From positions 1-64,000 of the forward strand of contig JAIFMG010000026.1 in NCBI GenBank assembly GCA_020048645.1: 64,000 nt of DNA, in the 5' to 3' direction. This stretch comes from Bacteroidota bacterium. GTDB taxonomy: Bacteria; Bacteroidota; Bacteroidia; Bacteroidales; UBA6013. The position numbers and the translations under genes were made by a program. Below, in pieces: positions 43,767-55,180 of the stretch. Every line of letters starts with the position of its first letter. The first letter of the stretch is position 1. The notes under the pieces were generated by a model, which had not been told where the DNA came from, searched no databases, and saw only the letters and a list, made by a program, of their open reading frames with translations.

Positions 43767-43803
43767 CCACGAACCCCCGAATTGAAAACCAAGGGATTCG
43801 TGG
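43767..43803. repeat. Palindromic intergenic repeat, copy 2
   Basis: Begins CCACGAA and ends TTCGTGG with CGAATTGAAAACC inside, matching copy 1. It lies 21 bases from the end of the minus-strand peroxiredoxin gene, where it could also act as a transcript-end hairpin. Confidence 0.55.
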
Positions 43804-43823
43804 CGATTATTCCTCCTAAGGAT

Positions 43824-44477
43824 TTAGGAGATGGATTTGCGGGCCAGGTAGAAATCGACTTTCTCGCAGGAGGTGTCGGCGATGCGGGCGTCCATCTCGG
43901 CCAAGGTTTTGGGCGGGGGCACGATGACTTTCTCGCCGGGTTTCCAGTTCAGGGGCAGGGCCACCTTGTGCTGGTCGGCGAACTGGAGGGCCTGGAGCGA
44001 GCGGACGATTTCGTCCATGTTGCGGCCCACGTTGAGGGGGTAGTACATCACCAGGCGGATCTTCTTGCTGGGGTCGATGAAGAACACGGCGCGGACGGCG
44101 GCCGTCTCGCTCTCGTTGGGTTGCAACATGCCGTAGAGCTTGGCCACCTTCATGTCGATGTCGGCGATGATGGGGAACTGGAAGTAAACCCCGGTCTTTT
44201 CGCGGACGTTGTTGACCCATGCCAGGTGCGAGTGGATGCTGTCGATGCTCAGGCCCACCAGTTCGGTGTTCATGGCGGCGAACTCGGCCTGGCGCTCGGC
44301 GAAGCCGCTCATCTCGGTGGTGCAGACGGGCGTGAAGTCGGCGGGGTGCGAGAAGAGGATGATCCATTTGCCTTTGGCGTAGTCCGAGAATTTCATGGGG
44401 CCGATGGTCGTCACGGCCTGAAAGTCGGGAGCCATGTCACCAATTCGGGGCATGTAGCCAAAATTTTCTTGTTCCAT
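43824..44477 (-). CDS. Peroxiredoxin, Prx6/archaeal-like subfamily
   Basis: 217 residues. The peroxidatic Cys52 lies in PADFTPVCTTEM. The long C-terminal dimerisation region (LNVGRNMDEIVRSLQALQF, NWKPGEKVIVPPPKTLAEM) is that of the Prx6 group. A second Cys204 (DTSCEKVDFYL) sits where archaeal members have their resolving cysteine. It reduces hydrogen peroxide and organic hydroperoxides in the cytoplasm. The start at 44477 is used because the in-frame codons further upstream are low-complexity and begin at the expected transcription start. A strong promoter lies at 44554-44523 on the minus strand. It is a single-gene unit. Confidence 0.93.
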   Translation of the reverse strand: MEQENFGYMPRIGDMAPDFQAVTTIGPMKFSDYAKGKWIILFSHPADFTPVCTTEMSGFAERQAEFAAMNTELVGLSIDSIHSHLAWVNNVREKTGVYFQFPIIADIDMKVAKLYGMLQPNESETAAVRAVFFIDPSKKIRLVMYYPLNVGRNMDEIVRSLQALQFADQHKVALPLNWKPGEKVIVPPPKTLAEMDARIADTSCEKVDFYLARKSIS

Positions 44478-44522
44478 TTTTATGGGTGGTTTTGATGATT
44501 TGGATTTTGTTTGCTGACGGTG

Positions 44523-44554
44523 CAAAACTAGTCTATTGGTGGGGCTTTCCCAAA
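44523..44554 (-). promoter_or_regulatory. Promoter of the peroxiredoxin gene
   Basis: On the minus strand TTTG (44554-44551), 20 bases, then an exact TAnnTTTG (TAGTTTTG, 44530-44523). It is 46 bases before the start codon and is one of the two best promoter matches in the window. Confidence 0.65.
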
Positions 44555-44758
44555 TAGCAAAGGATTATCTTGCATCAATAAAATCTATGTAGATTCGTTC
44601 GGGTTCATTTTTCCTTATCGACCAGGCGCGTGTCGCATGGAGCGAGTGTTTCGCCTCGGGCCCTAGGCTAGGCCTTGGCCAGATGCTAGGCGTGCATTGT
44701 ATTTGCCTGAAAGACAGGATGCAGGGATTTGCAACCAGTCGCCACGCTCCGCAAACGA

Positions 44759-44788
44759 TTGAAATGTGCTTGCAATGTCGTATCTTCA
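44759..44788 (+). promoter_or_regulatory. Promoter of the alpha/beta hydrolase gene
   Basis: TTG at 44759-44761, 19 bases, then TATCTTCA (44781-44788); the ATG is at 44832. It matches the TATCTT-type boxes seen before other genes here. Confidence 0.45.
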
Positions 44789-44831
44789 CCCCGTTTCAAC
44801 CCAAGCCTGCCACCCTCAAAAACCGATTTCC

Positions 44832-45713
44832 ATGTTGAGGCTCAACCAACTCATCCGGAAGTATTCCAACGACAAGTCGTTGTTCCGTCCCATCGACGGC
44901 TTGCTGGTCCATTACCGCGACGAAGGCCGCGCCGACGGCCCCGTGCTGCTGCTGCTGCACGGGGCGTTTTCCTCGCTGCACACCTTCGACGGGTGGGTGC
45001 GCGAGCTGCGCGGGCACTACCGCCTGATCCGGTTCGACCTGCCCGGATTTGGCCTGACCGGGCCCACCGAGAACAACGAGTACAGCGTTGACATGTACAC
45101 CGAGTTCCTGCGCGACTTCCTCAACACCCTGGGCGTGGAGAAGTGCCACCTCGCGGGCAACTCGCTGGGTGGCTGGATGTGCTGGGAGTTCGCGCTCCGT
45201 TTCCCCGAGCGCGTGCGCCGCATGATCCTGATCGACGCGGCCGGCTACCTCAGCAGCAAGGCCATTCCACTGCCTTTCAAGATGGCAAGGCTGCCTTTCG
45301 GCGGAGCCCTGATGAGCATCACCACGCCCCGCAACATCTTCGACCGCCTGGTCCATGAGGTCTATGGAGACAAGAGCAAGGTCACCGAGGCCCTGATCGA
45401 CCGCTACTACGACCACTTCCTGCGCATCGGCAACCGCGAGGCCTTCATCTCCATCGCCAAGTCGCCCTACGAGGACCACACCTACCAGCTCAAGAACATC
45501 CAAGTCGAGACCCTGATCCTCTGGGGGTCGGAAGACGCCTGGATTCCTGTCGAATACGCCCATCGTTTCGTCAACGAGCTGCCCAACGCGCGCCTGATCA
45601 TCTACGAGGGCGTCGGCCATGTGCCCATGGAGGAGAACCCCATCGTCACGGCCGAGGACGTGCTCGAGTTCCTGACCGAGGACGAGCACGTGCCCGAGAA
45701 AGTCCGAAACTGA
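44832..45713 (+). CDS. Alpha/beta-fold hydrolase
   Basis: 293 residues. Oxyanion segment LLLHGAFSSLHTF, nucleophile Ser in the elbow LAGNSLGGWM, acid Asp in WGSEDAWIP, and base His in EGVGHVPMEE: a full triad. The cap region (PLPFKMARLPFGGALM) is hydrophobic, suggesting a membrane-near or hydrophobic substrate. The start at 44832 (MLRLNQLIRKY) is chosen over 44766, which overlaps the promoter. An N-terminal amphipathic helix may attach it to membranes. The substrate is unknown. Confidence 0.88.
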   Translation: MLRLNQLIRKYSNDKSLFRPIDGLLVHYRDEGRADGPVLLLLHGAFSSLHTFDGWVRELRGHYRLIRFDLPGFGLTGPTENNEYSVDMYTEFLRDFLNTLGVEKCHLAGNSLGGWMCWEFALRFPERVRRMILIDAAGYLSSKAIPLPFKMARLPFGGALMSITTPRNIFDRLVHEVYGDKSKVTEALIDRYYDHFLRIGNREAFISIAKSPYEDHTYQLKNIQVETLILWGSEDAWIPVEYAHRFVNELPNARLIIYEGVGHVPMEENPIVTAEDVLEFLTEDEHVPEKVRN

Positions 45714-45796
45714 TGCCCCGGCCAATGCCCGCCCTGGCGCGCCAAGGACTTGCCGCGCAACATGTTCGGCCTGGGGGGCGTTTCCGCGAGACCGCT

Positions 45797-45804
45797 TAAA
45801 TTCG
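45797..45804 (+). promoter_or_regulatory. Likely -7 box of mqnA
   Basis: TAAATTCG at 45797-45804, within the 10-mer TTAAATTCGC that also forms the moxR promoter (7791-7800). No good TTTG at the right distance is seen. Confidence 0.4.
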
Positions 45805-45833
45805 CGGCAAAAATGATGACTCCGCCCCTGCCC

Positions 45834-46631
45834 ATGCTCACCCAAGAACGATTCCGGGTATCCATCGTCGGCTACCAAAACACGCTACCTTTCCAGTTTG
45901 GCCTCGAACAGTCCGACTGGGCACGCCAATACCTGGAAATTTCCAAGGACATCCCTTCGGTCTGCGCCCGGAAGCTCCTCGCGGGCCAGGTGGACCTGGG
46001 GCTGGTGCCGGTGGCCATCCTGCCCGACCTGGACGAGTTCCACCTCAACACGTCCTACTGCATCGGCGCCAACGGGCGGGTCAACACCGTGTCGCTGCTC
46101 AGCCAAGTGCCCCTGGACCAGATCACCAGGGTACTGCTCGACTACCAGTCGCGCAGCTCGGTGGCCTTGGTCCGCGTCCTGGCCCGCGAGCTTTGGGGCA
46201 TCGAGCCCGAGTGGGTGCAGGCCGAGCCGGGCTACGAACGGCTGATCGCGGGCACCACGGCCGGAGTGGTCATTGGCGACCGCGTCTTCGCCCTGGCCGA
46301 GCGCTTCCAGCACAACTTCGACCTGGCCCACGAGTGGCAGAAATTGACGGGCCTGCCTTTCGTCTTCGCCGCTTGGGTCAGCCGCCGGCCCCTGCCCCAG
46401 GCCTTCGTCGAGCGCTTCGACCAGGTCATCGGCCTGGGGCTCCAGCAGCTCGACCGCGTGGCCGAGCGCGCCGCCAACGGGCCCGCACACCAGCGGCTCC
46501 TGGCCAACTATTTCAAACACGACATTGATTACCTGCTCGACGAGCCCAAGCGGCTGGCCATGAAGCTCTTCTTGGAAAAGCTCCGCCAGCTCCATCTGCC
46601 CAGCCCCGAAAAGGCCTGCTGCCCCGCCTGA
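45834..46631 (+). CDS. mqnA: Chorismate dehydratase MqnA (futalosine menaquinone pathway)
   Basis: 265 residues with the MqnA periplasmic-binding-protein-like fold: RVSIVGYQNTLPFQFGL, CARKLLAGQVDLGLVPVAIL, SYCIGANGRVNTVSLLSQVP and the later LIAGTTAGVVIGDRVFAL. MqnA removes water from chorismate to give 3-enolpyruvyl-benzoate, the first step of the futalosine route to menaquinone. The start could be 45813, 45816 or 45834; the last leaves a short leader after the -7 box and fits the usual N-terminus. It stands alone; leuS follows after 117 bases with its own promoter. Confidence 0.88.
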   Translation: MLTQERFRVSIVGYQNTLPFQFGLEQSDWARQYLEISKDIPSVCARKLLAGQVDLGLVPVAILPDLDEFHLNTSYCIGANGRVNTVSLLSQVPLDQITRVLLDYQSRSSVALVRVLARELWGIEPEWVQAEPGYERLIAGTTAGVVIGDRVFALAERFQHNFDLAHEWQKLTGLPFVFAAWVSRRPLPQAFVERFDQVIGLGLQQLDRVAERAANGPAHQRLLANYFKHDIDYLLDEPKRLAMKLFLEKLRQLHLPSPEKACCPA

Positions 46632-46675
46632 ACCTGCGTCGCCAATCGCTTTTTTTGCTTTTTGGCAGGACCAAG

Positions 46676-46707
46676 TTTGCCCATCAGGGCCGATATTCCT
46701 ATTTTAG
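46676..46707 (+). promoter_or_regulatory. Promoter of leuS
   Basis: TTTG at 46676-46679, 20 bases, then TATTTTAG (46700-46707), one base off TAnnTTTG. The ATG follows at 46749. Confidence 0.55.
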
Positions 46708-46748
46708 ACCCGTCCAAACGACCCTAACAAACCTTACGCATCAGCACG

Positions 46749-49847
<3,099 letters not shown>

Positions 49848-49870
49848 ACGGGCCCGCCCAATTGGCAAGA

Positions 49871-49915
49871 AGCCGCCCCTGCGAAAACGTTTCGCGTCGG
49901 GCGGCTTTTTTTTTT
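49871..49915. terminator. Terminator between leuS and hisH
   Basis: Outer arms GCCGCCC (49872-49878) and GGGCGGC (49899-49905) with inner arms GCGAAA/TTTCGC, then ten T. It serves leuS; the hisH gene converges on it. Confidence 0.85.
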
Positions 49916-49940
49916 GGGGTGATACAGGCCTATCCAGACT

Positions 49941-50540
49941 CTATGCCTTGATGTCCAAGAAGTTGCGCAGGATTCGCTCGCCCGCGTCGCCGCTTTTTTC
50001 GGGGTGGAATTGGGTGGCGTGGAAATTTCCCTTGCTGATGGCCGCGCTGAAGTCCAGGCCGTGGGTCGCCCGTGCGGCGGTGTGCTCGCCCAGCTCCACG
50101 AAGTAGCTGTGTACGAAGTAAACGTGCTGGCCCTCAAGGCCTTCAAGAAGCGGGCCGCGGGTATTGTGCAGTACGCTCCAGCCCATGTGCGGCACCTTGA
50201 GGCCCTGGCCCTGCCACGAGCTGGGAAACTTGCGCACCTGGGCGTCAAAAATCCCCAGGCAGGGGGTATCCCATTCTTCGGAATGCGAGCACATGAGCTG
50301 CATCCCCAGGCAGATGCCCAGCACCGGCTGCCCCAGCGAGAGCAGCAGCTTGTCGAGGCCCTTTTCGCGCAGGTGGGCCATGGTGGTGCTGGCCTCGCCC
50401 ACACCGGGGAATATGACCCGGTCCGCCGAGCGAAGCTCCTCGAAATCAGCGGTGATGACGTGCGGCGCCCCGATGCGGTCCAGGGCGAAGGAAACCGACA
50501 TGATGTTTCCGGCGTTGTACTTGACGATGGCGATTTTCAT
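49941..50540 (-). CDS. hisH: Imidazole glycerol phosphate synthase glutaminase subunit HisH
   Basis: 199 residues. The class I glutaminase triad is Cys77 (GICLGMQLM), His179 and Glu181 (QFHPEKSG). It supplies ammonia from glutamine to HisF for ring closure in histidine synthesis. N-terminal MKIAIVKYNAGNIMSV is typical. It stands alone: no hisA, hisF or other his gene is next to it, although hisH often sits with hisA and hisF. A similar amidotransferase can serve surface-sugar pathways (WbpZ/PseA-type neighbours), but none are present. Confidence 0.9.
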   Translation of the reverse strand: MKIAIVKYNAGNIMSVSFALDRIGAPHVITADFEELRSADRVIFPGVGEASTTMAHLREKGLDKLLLSLGQPVLGICLGMQLMCSHSEEWDTPCLGIFDAQVRKFPSSWQGQGLKVPHMGWSVLHNTRGPLLEGLEGQHVYFVHSYFVELGEHTAARATHGLDFSAAISKGNFHATQFHPEKSGDAGERILRNFLDIKA

Positions 50541-50864
50541 GGTTGTTTGAGGGTTTGGATCAGGCCGCGGCGCGGCTTTGGGCCACCAAAGCTAACATTT
50601 CGCTCAAAAAGTATGACCTTGCGCGAAAGCGAAGGCGTGAAATGAGGGAATCACGGATGCCAAGCTGCTCTCGGTGGCGAGAATACCCAATCGCCAGCGA
50701 ACTGCCGCTCGTGCCCACGCGATCCCGACGAGCAGGGCCGTGGGGTGGGGTGGGGGGCAAATCGGCCATGAGCCCGCGCCTCGGCTTGGCGGGCCGTCCC
50801 AAAAAGGCCAAGCCTCCTTGCCGGAAGGCAGGAGGCTTGGTAGAAAAGGGCTTGGAGGCGGTTT
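50541..50864. other. Intergenic region, hisH promoter and TonB-receptor terminator
   Basis: 324 bases. A minus-strand exact TAnnTTTG box (TAGCTTTG, 50594-50587) precedes hisH by about 46 bases, and the TonB-receptor terminator is at 50840-50801. The middle has nothing recognisable. Confidence 0.5.
50801..50840 (-). terminator. Terminator of the TonB-receptor gene
   Basis: On the minus strand, CCAAGCCTCCTGCC pairs across a short loop with GGCAAGGAGGCTTGG, followed by CCTTTTT. It lies 25 bases after the stop. Confidence 0.75.
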
Positions 50865-53342
50865 TCAGAAGTCCCAGCGCAGGCGGAACATGAAGTTGCG
50901 GGCGTTCTGCAAGAGCAGCGAGCTGTCGAACTGGGTGGCCGTGAAGAGGCCGGGGGCGAAGTACTCGTTGTCGAGCAGGTTGTTGACCACCAGTTGGGCG
51001 GTGACTCCCCAGGGCAGGTCGTAGGTGAGCGCGGCGTTCAGGACCAGGTTCGGATCGACGGCCTCGAGCGGGCTGGTGCTGACCGAGGTGCCTTGTCCGG
51101 TCTGGCGCTGGCCGACGTACTTGGCGCGCAGGTTGATGTTGAAAGGCTCGAAGGGGTTGTAATTGGCCCCGAGGTTGAACTGGTGCTCGGCGATGTCGCC
51201 CACGCGCAGCTCGTCGATGGGCTGGCCGTCCTCGTCGGTCAGGGCCTGGCCGTTCTCATCGACAGGCGAGAGGTTCCTGGGGTCGGTGAAGGTGTAGTTG
51301 GCGAATAGGTTCCACTGGCCGAGCTTGTAGTCGGCCCAGGCGTTGATGCCCCAGACGGCCATTTCGCCCATGGCCTGGTTCTGGTTGGTGTTGGCCGCCG
51401 GCACGAAGACCTCCTGGACGATGTCGCTGTAGCTGGCCCGGTAGGCGGACAGGTTGACCTGGAGCACCTGCACGAAGTTGCGGCCGATGTTCAGCTCGAA
51501 ATTGCGGGCGCGCTCGGGTTCGAGGTAGGGGTTGGTCAGCTCGCGCTTGCCGGCGGCCGTGGAGTACTTCTCGCGGTTGGTGGCGTCCTTGAAGGCCTCG
51601 GCGTAGATGAGCTTGACCACCAGGTCGCCCGGATGGAAGAGCAGGGCCACGCGGGGCGTCAGCACGGTTCCGTAGCCTTGTTCGAGCCGGATCTGGTTGT
51701 GGTCGAGGCGCAGGCCGCCCACCAGCGAAAAGTGCTCGGAAAGCGAGTAGCGGGCCTGCGAGTAGAAGCCAAAGTCGTTGGAAAACAAGACGTTGCCACC
51801 TTGCACCTGCGAGAGGGCCGCTCCGGTCTCCTCGGCGTCGGCGGTCGCGGAGACGAGGTAGTCGCCCTGGATGGCGCTGGATCGGAACTCGAAGCCGTTG
51901 ACCCAGTTGAAGCGCTGGCCGGGGGCCCAGATGAGCATGGTCTCGTTGCGCATTTGCGAGGATTTCTGGAACAGGTAGGCGCTGTCCCAGCGGGTGGGCG
52001 TCTCCAGGAGGAGGTCCTGGAGGTCAAGCCGGCGGCCTTCGGAGTAGCGGTAGTCGCGGAAGCGGACGATGCGGTTGTCGGTGTCGAAGGTATGGACCTT
52101 GAAGCGGGTGAAGTTGACCACGCGGAGCTCGTCGCTGAGCTGGTTGTCGTAGCGGGCGTAGAAGAGGCTGTGCTTGGGCGACCAGTTGGCGCCTTGCGCG
52201 GCGCTGCCGTAGGACGAGTTGGCGTACTGGCTACCAGGGCCTTCGTCCTTTTCCCAGTAGTAGGCGCCTACGGTGAGCTTGCCGAAGACGAGCTTCCCGT
52301 GGAGGCTCAGGGTCCGGGTCAGGTCGGTGTTGGGGGCGTCGGCCAGGGTGGCGGCGTCGAGGGCGTAGGCGTGCTCGATGCCGGCCTGGGTGGGCACCAC
52401 GATCCCGTCGAGCTGCTCGAAGTACGGGTGCTGGTCGTTGCGGCCCAGGAAGTCGGCCACCAGCACGGGGTCGTTGATGCGCAGGGCGTCGCGGTAAGTC
52501 TGGCGCAGGGCGTCGTCGAGGGTGGGCATGGCGAAGCCGTAGGGGGCCTTGTCGGTGAGGTCCATCTCGTCGGACTCGAAGCGGCGGACGGTCAGGGAGG
52601 CCGAGACGGGCAGCTCCTGGCTTCGTCCGGCCACGGTGGCGTCGATGTAGCGGCTGTTCCACGAGCCATATCCGGCCTCGACCAAGCCACCGACCGTGCT
52701 TCCGGGCTGGATGTAGTCGATGGGGCGCTTGGTCTGCCAGTTGATGGTCCCCAGGAAGGCGTTGTTGCCGTACATGGTGGAAGCTGGCCCGTAGATGACC
52801 TCAACGCTCTTGATGTCGGTCATGGAATACTGCCGCGAGAGATAGACGTTGCCCGACCAGAGGTCGTTCTGCTCGGAGCCGTCGATCAGCAGCAGGGTGC
52901 GGTTGGTGTTGTTGCTGCGGTAGCCGCGCTGGTAGAGGTGCGTGTAAAGGTTCCCGTTGGAGCGGGAGATGTCGAATCCGGGAAGGTCGTGCATGGGGCT
53001 TTCCCAGTCGTAGTGGCCCCGCAGGAACAGCGTCCGCTCATCGAGCAGCACCATGGTGACAGGGGCCCGGGTCAGGGTCTCGTTGCTTTTGGAGGCCGAG
53101 CTGACCATGTCCTCCATCGAGATGTCGTGCTCCTCGCAATAGCGGTTCAGCAGCTCGATGTCCAGTTCGAGGAACTGCTCCGAGCCGAAGCTGAGCAGCT
53201 CTTCGGGGCTCATGGCCAGCACCTCGGCCTGCGAGTACTCGGAGAGCGACAGGTCGGAGCGCCAGATCTGGGCGTTGGAATATTGGGGGTATGCCAAGGC
53301 AGTTGCCAAGGCAAGCAGGAAGATTTTGCCGTGTGTTTTCAT
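50865..53342 (-). CDS. TonB-dependent outer-membrane receptor
   Basis: 825 residues. A signal peptide (ending PQYSNAQ) is followed by a short charged helical region (SPEELLSFGSEQFLELDIEL), a plug domain (LPGFDISRSNGNLYTHLYQR, LLLIDGSEQNDLW, DIKSVEVIYGPASTMYGNNA) and a 22-strand-type barrel ending FMFRLRWDF. The plug sequence is of the colicin/siderophore-vitamin type rather than the SusC type; there is no SusD and no carboxypeptidase-like leader. The start at 53342 is chosen because it gives a clean signal peptide. It lies 156 bases after the yfiR-like gene, on the same strand, and may be cotranscribed with it. Confidence 0.9.
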   Translation of the reverse strand: MKTHGKIFLLALATALAYPQYSNAQIWRSDLSLSEYSQAEVLAMSPEELLSFGSEQFLELDIELLNRYCEEHDISMEDMVSSASKSNETLTRAPVTMVLLDERTLFLRGHYDWESPMHDLPGFDISRSNGNLYTHLYQRGYRSNNTNRTLLLIDGSEQNDLWSGNVYLSRQYSMTDIKSVEVIYGPASTMYGNNAFLGTINWQTKRPIDYIQPGSTVGGLVEAGYGSWNSRYIDATVAGRSQELPVSASLTVRRFESDEMDLTDKAPYGFAMPTLDDALRQTYRDALRINDPVLVADFLGRNDQHPYFEQLDGIVVPTQAGIEHAYALDAATLADAPNTDLTRTLSLHGKLVFGKLTVGAYYWEKDEGPGSQYANSSYGSAAQGANWSPKHSLFYARYDNQLSDELRVVNFTRFKVHTFDTDNRIVRFRDYRYSEGRRLDLQDLLLETPTRWDSAYLFQKSSQMRNETMLIWAPGQRFNWVNGFEFRSSAIQGDYLVSATADAEETGAALSQVQGGNVLFSNDFGFYSQARYSLSEHFSLVGGLRLDHNQIRLEQGYGTVLTPRVALLFHPGDLVVKLIYAEAFKDATNREKYSTAAGKRELTNPYLEPERARNFELNIGRNFVQVLQVNLSAYRASYSDIVQEVFVPAANTNQNQAMGEMAVWGINAWADYKLGQWNLFANYTFTDPRNLSPVDENGQALTDEDGQPIDELRVGDIAEHQFNLGANYNPFEPFNINLRAKYVGQRQTGQGTSVSTSPLEAVDPNLVLNAALTYDLPWGVTAQLVVNNLLDNEYFAPGLFTATQFDSSLLLQNARNFMFRLRWDF

Positions 53343-53498
53343 TTTTCGATGGGTAAGGGAGGGGGGAGGAAATAGACCAGGACGACCAGGGCGGCGACGC
53401 TTCATCGGGACACGCCAGGGCGGGGAAGCCTCCCTGCGGAAGGATCCGTAGCCAGGCGTCGCCCTCGGCGAACCAGGAGGAAAGGGAAGGGAAAAGCG

Positions 53499-54035
53499 TC
53501 AGCGCGTCACCACGCTGCCCAAGGCCAGCAGCGAGTTCTGGACCTGGAGGCCCTTCGCGATCACGCAGGTGTTGCAGATCTCGAAGGCCATCTTGCCATT
53601 GTCGAGGTAGAGGCTGATGTCGGCGCCCCCGCCCTGGCCGGCGTGGCCCTTGCCCTCGGCCACCAGGAGGATGGAGCGGCTGCCCACGGCGCTGGCCACC
53701 GCCGGCATTTCGCGCAGCTTGGCCTCCGTGACGAAAACAAGGTCGAAGTTCAGCGCGTCCTGCGGGTTGTTGACCCGGCCCACCTGTATCGGCTTGTTGC
53801 CCACGGTCTTGGTCCGCGCCATTTCCTCGAGGGCCGTCTGCAACGGACTGACCCCCAGAACTCCTATGCGGAAGGCGCTAGGGCTGTTCGTCGAGGACCA
53901 GTTGATGTACTTGGTGAAATTGTAGATGAACATGGATTGGAAAGTCGCGTACTGCGTCCCGCTCTGTCCAAATCCTTGAAAAACGAATCCGACCAGGAGG
54001 GCCAGAATCAACACCGCTTGCTTTCGTCTTCTCAT
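53499..54035 (-). CDS. YfiR-like (DUF4154) periplasmic protein
   Basis: 178 residues. The signal peptide ends at FGQSG. The mature domain has the YfiR/HmsC pattern: MFIYNFTKYINWSS near the start, FRIGVLGVSPLQTALEEMAR, and a C-terminal GGADISLYLDNGKMAFEIC followed by NTCVIAKGLQVQNSLLALGS. In Pseudomonas YfiR represses the diguanylate cyclase YfiN from the periplasm. In Bacteroidota such proteins often accompany TonB receptors and large sensors, as here. No GGDEF protein is in the window. An exact -7 box (TACCTTTG, 54142-54135) precedes it. Confidence 0.82.
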   Translation of the reverse strand: MRRRKQAVLILALLVGFVFQGFGQSGTQYATFQSMFIYNFTKYINWSSTNSPSAFRIGVLGVSPLQTALEEMARTKTVGNKPIQVGRVNNPQDALNFDLVFVTEAKLREMPAVASAVGSRSILLVAEGKGHAGQGGGADISLYLDNGKMAFEICNTCVIAKGLQVQNSLLALGSVVTR

Positions 54036-54134
54036 GGCTCTGTTGCTTTGATGGGTTATGAAATGTGGGGAATAATGAAAAGGTGGCGGTTCTTGTCGAG
54101 TTGGGTGAGGGCGAAAGCCGAATTACTTTGAGTA

Positions 54135-54142
54135 CAAAGGTA
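54135..54142 (-). promoter_or_regulatory. -7 box of the yfiR-like gene
   Basis: On the minus strand TACCTTTG, an exact TAnnTTTG. The -33 region overlaps the tandem ATGTTAATC repeats, which could be a regulator site. Confidence 0.45.
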
Positions 54143-54591
54143 CGAACACCGAATGTTAATCCATGTTAATCGATTCATAAAACGACAAAAAACAATATCA
54201 ATCATGTCAACACTTGTTCATTAACTCAAAATATTTTGAAAAGTAAATTGATTGACAATGAATTATAAAATGACTATTTTTAGAATTGAAAAGGCGAAGC
54301 AGGTCCGAAAAACGATCTAAAAAAAGGATGTTCGAAATTTTCCCATAAAATAAAAAGACATTTGTAAAAAATACAAAAAAGCAAAGGGATTCTCCCGACG
54401 CGCCCAAGCGCGACGGCCGCCCGAGTCGTTGGCGAGCGGACCCGCCAGGCGCTCCCGAAGTCCGGTCGAAGGATCCCTGCCGGGGCACGAGGCCGTCGTC
54501 CCAGCCGCCCACGGAGCCGGTTCCGCTCGGCCGGCAAGGCGCTTTCCGATTATTGTTGGCCCATGCGAGACCAAGCAAGGCATTTATCCTT

Positions 54592-54599
54592 ACTTTCGC
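54592..54599 (+). promoter_or_regulatory. Likely -7 box of ribH
   Basis: TACTTTCG, one base off TAnnTTTG, 14 bases before the ATG at 54614. No flavin riboswitch structure is evident in the short leader. Confidence 0.4.
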
Positions 54600-54613
54600 G
54601 GAAAACAAGCGAT

Positions 54614-55156
54614 ATGGCAACGCAAAACCTTTCCCAATTCAGTCTGGAGCATTTCCCGGACGCCCAGTACCTGAAGATCGGCGTGGTGGTTTCGCAATGG
54701 AACCCCGAGGTGACTGAGCGCCTCTACGAAGGCGCCTTCCAGGTGCTACGGAGCTTCGACATCGAGGCCGCGAACATCGTCCGCCGCGACGTGCCGGGCA
54801 CCTTCGAGCTGGCCATGGCGGCGCAGTTCTTCGGCGAGTACTCCGACGTGGACGCGGTCATCCTGCTGGGATGCGTGGTGCAGGGCGAGACCCGGCATTT
54901 CGACTACGTTTGCGATGCCGTGACCAAGGGCGCGGTGGAGGTTTCGATCAAGTACAACATGCCCGTCATCTTCGGGGTGCTGACCACCCAGGACCAGGAG
55001 CAGGCCCTGGCCCGCGCCGGGGGCAAGCTGGGCAACAAGGGCCACGAGGCGGCCATCGCCGCCCTGAAGATGTGCAAGCTGCAGCTCGAGATGGAAGAGG
55101 AGCGCGTGGACGACAAGTCGCAAGGCTACTTCGACGGCGGCTTCTTCAACAACTGA
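54614..55156 (+). CDS. ribH: 6,7-dimethyl-8-ribityllumazine synthase
   Basis: 180 residues. It joins the ribitylamino-uracil and dihydroxybutanone phosphate to make ribityllumazine, the penultimate step of riboflavin synthesis. Motifs: IGVVVSQWNPEVTERLYEGA, the substrate loop VPGTFELAMAA, and GCVVQGETRHFDYVCDAV with the catalytic His95. The start at 54614 follows the TACTTTCG box; an in-frame ATG at 54563 lies upstream of it. Other rib genes are not nearby. Ribityllumazine is also the antenna pigment of PhrB-type photolyases like the one at 18007-19557, a metabolic link only. Confidence 0.95.
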   Translation: MATQNLSQFSLEHFPDAQYLKIGVVVSQWNPEVTERLYEGAFQVLRSFDIEAANIVRRDVPGTFELAMAAQFFGEYSDVDAVILLGCVVQGETRHFDYVCDAVTKGAVEVSIKYNMPVIFGVLTTQDQEQALARAGGKLGNKGHEAAIAALKMCKLQLEMEEERVDDKSQGYFDGGFFNN

Positions 55157-55180
55157 GCGCGCCGCCGAGGCGACAGGCGC

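Larger units (their letters stand above)
43337..43823. other. Gene-free region with intergenic repeats
   Basis: 487 bases between the protease terminator and the peroxiredoxin gene. It holds a 13-base inverted repeat pair (43533-43545 and 43633-43645) and two palindromic elements (43702-43747, 43767-43803). No open frame here has recognisable features. Confidence 0.5.
44478..44831. other. Divergent promoter region
   Basis: 354 bases between peroxiredoxin (minus) and the hydrolase (plus). It contains both promoters, at 44554-44523 and 44759-44788. Bases 44560-44750 hold nothing recognisable. Confidence 0.5.
54036..54613. other. AT-rich regulatory region between yfiR-like gene and ribH
   Basis: 578 bases. 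Bases 54130-54390 are far richer in A+T than anything else here. Visible elements: the minus-strand -7 box (54142-54135), a tandem pair of ATGTTAATC (54153-54161, 54163-54171), a perfect 14-base palindrome TCAAAATATTTTGA (54226-54239), and a plus-strand -7-like TATTTTTA near 54270. The last 170 bases are GC-rich again, with a TACTTTCG box before ribH. No open frame is convincing. Confidence 0.5.
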
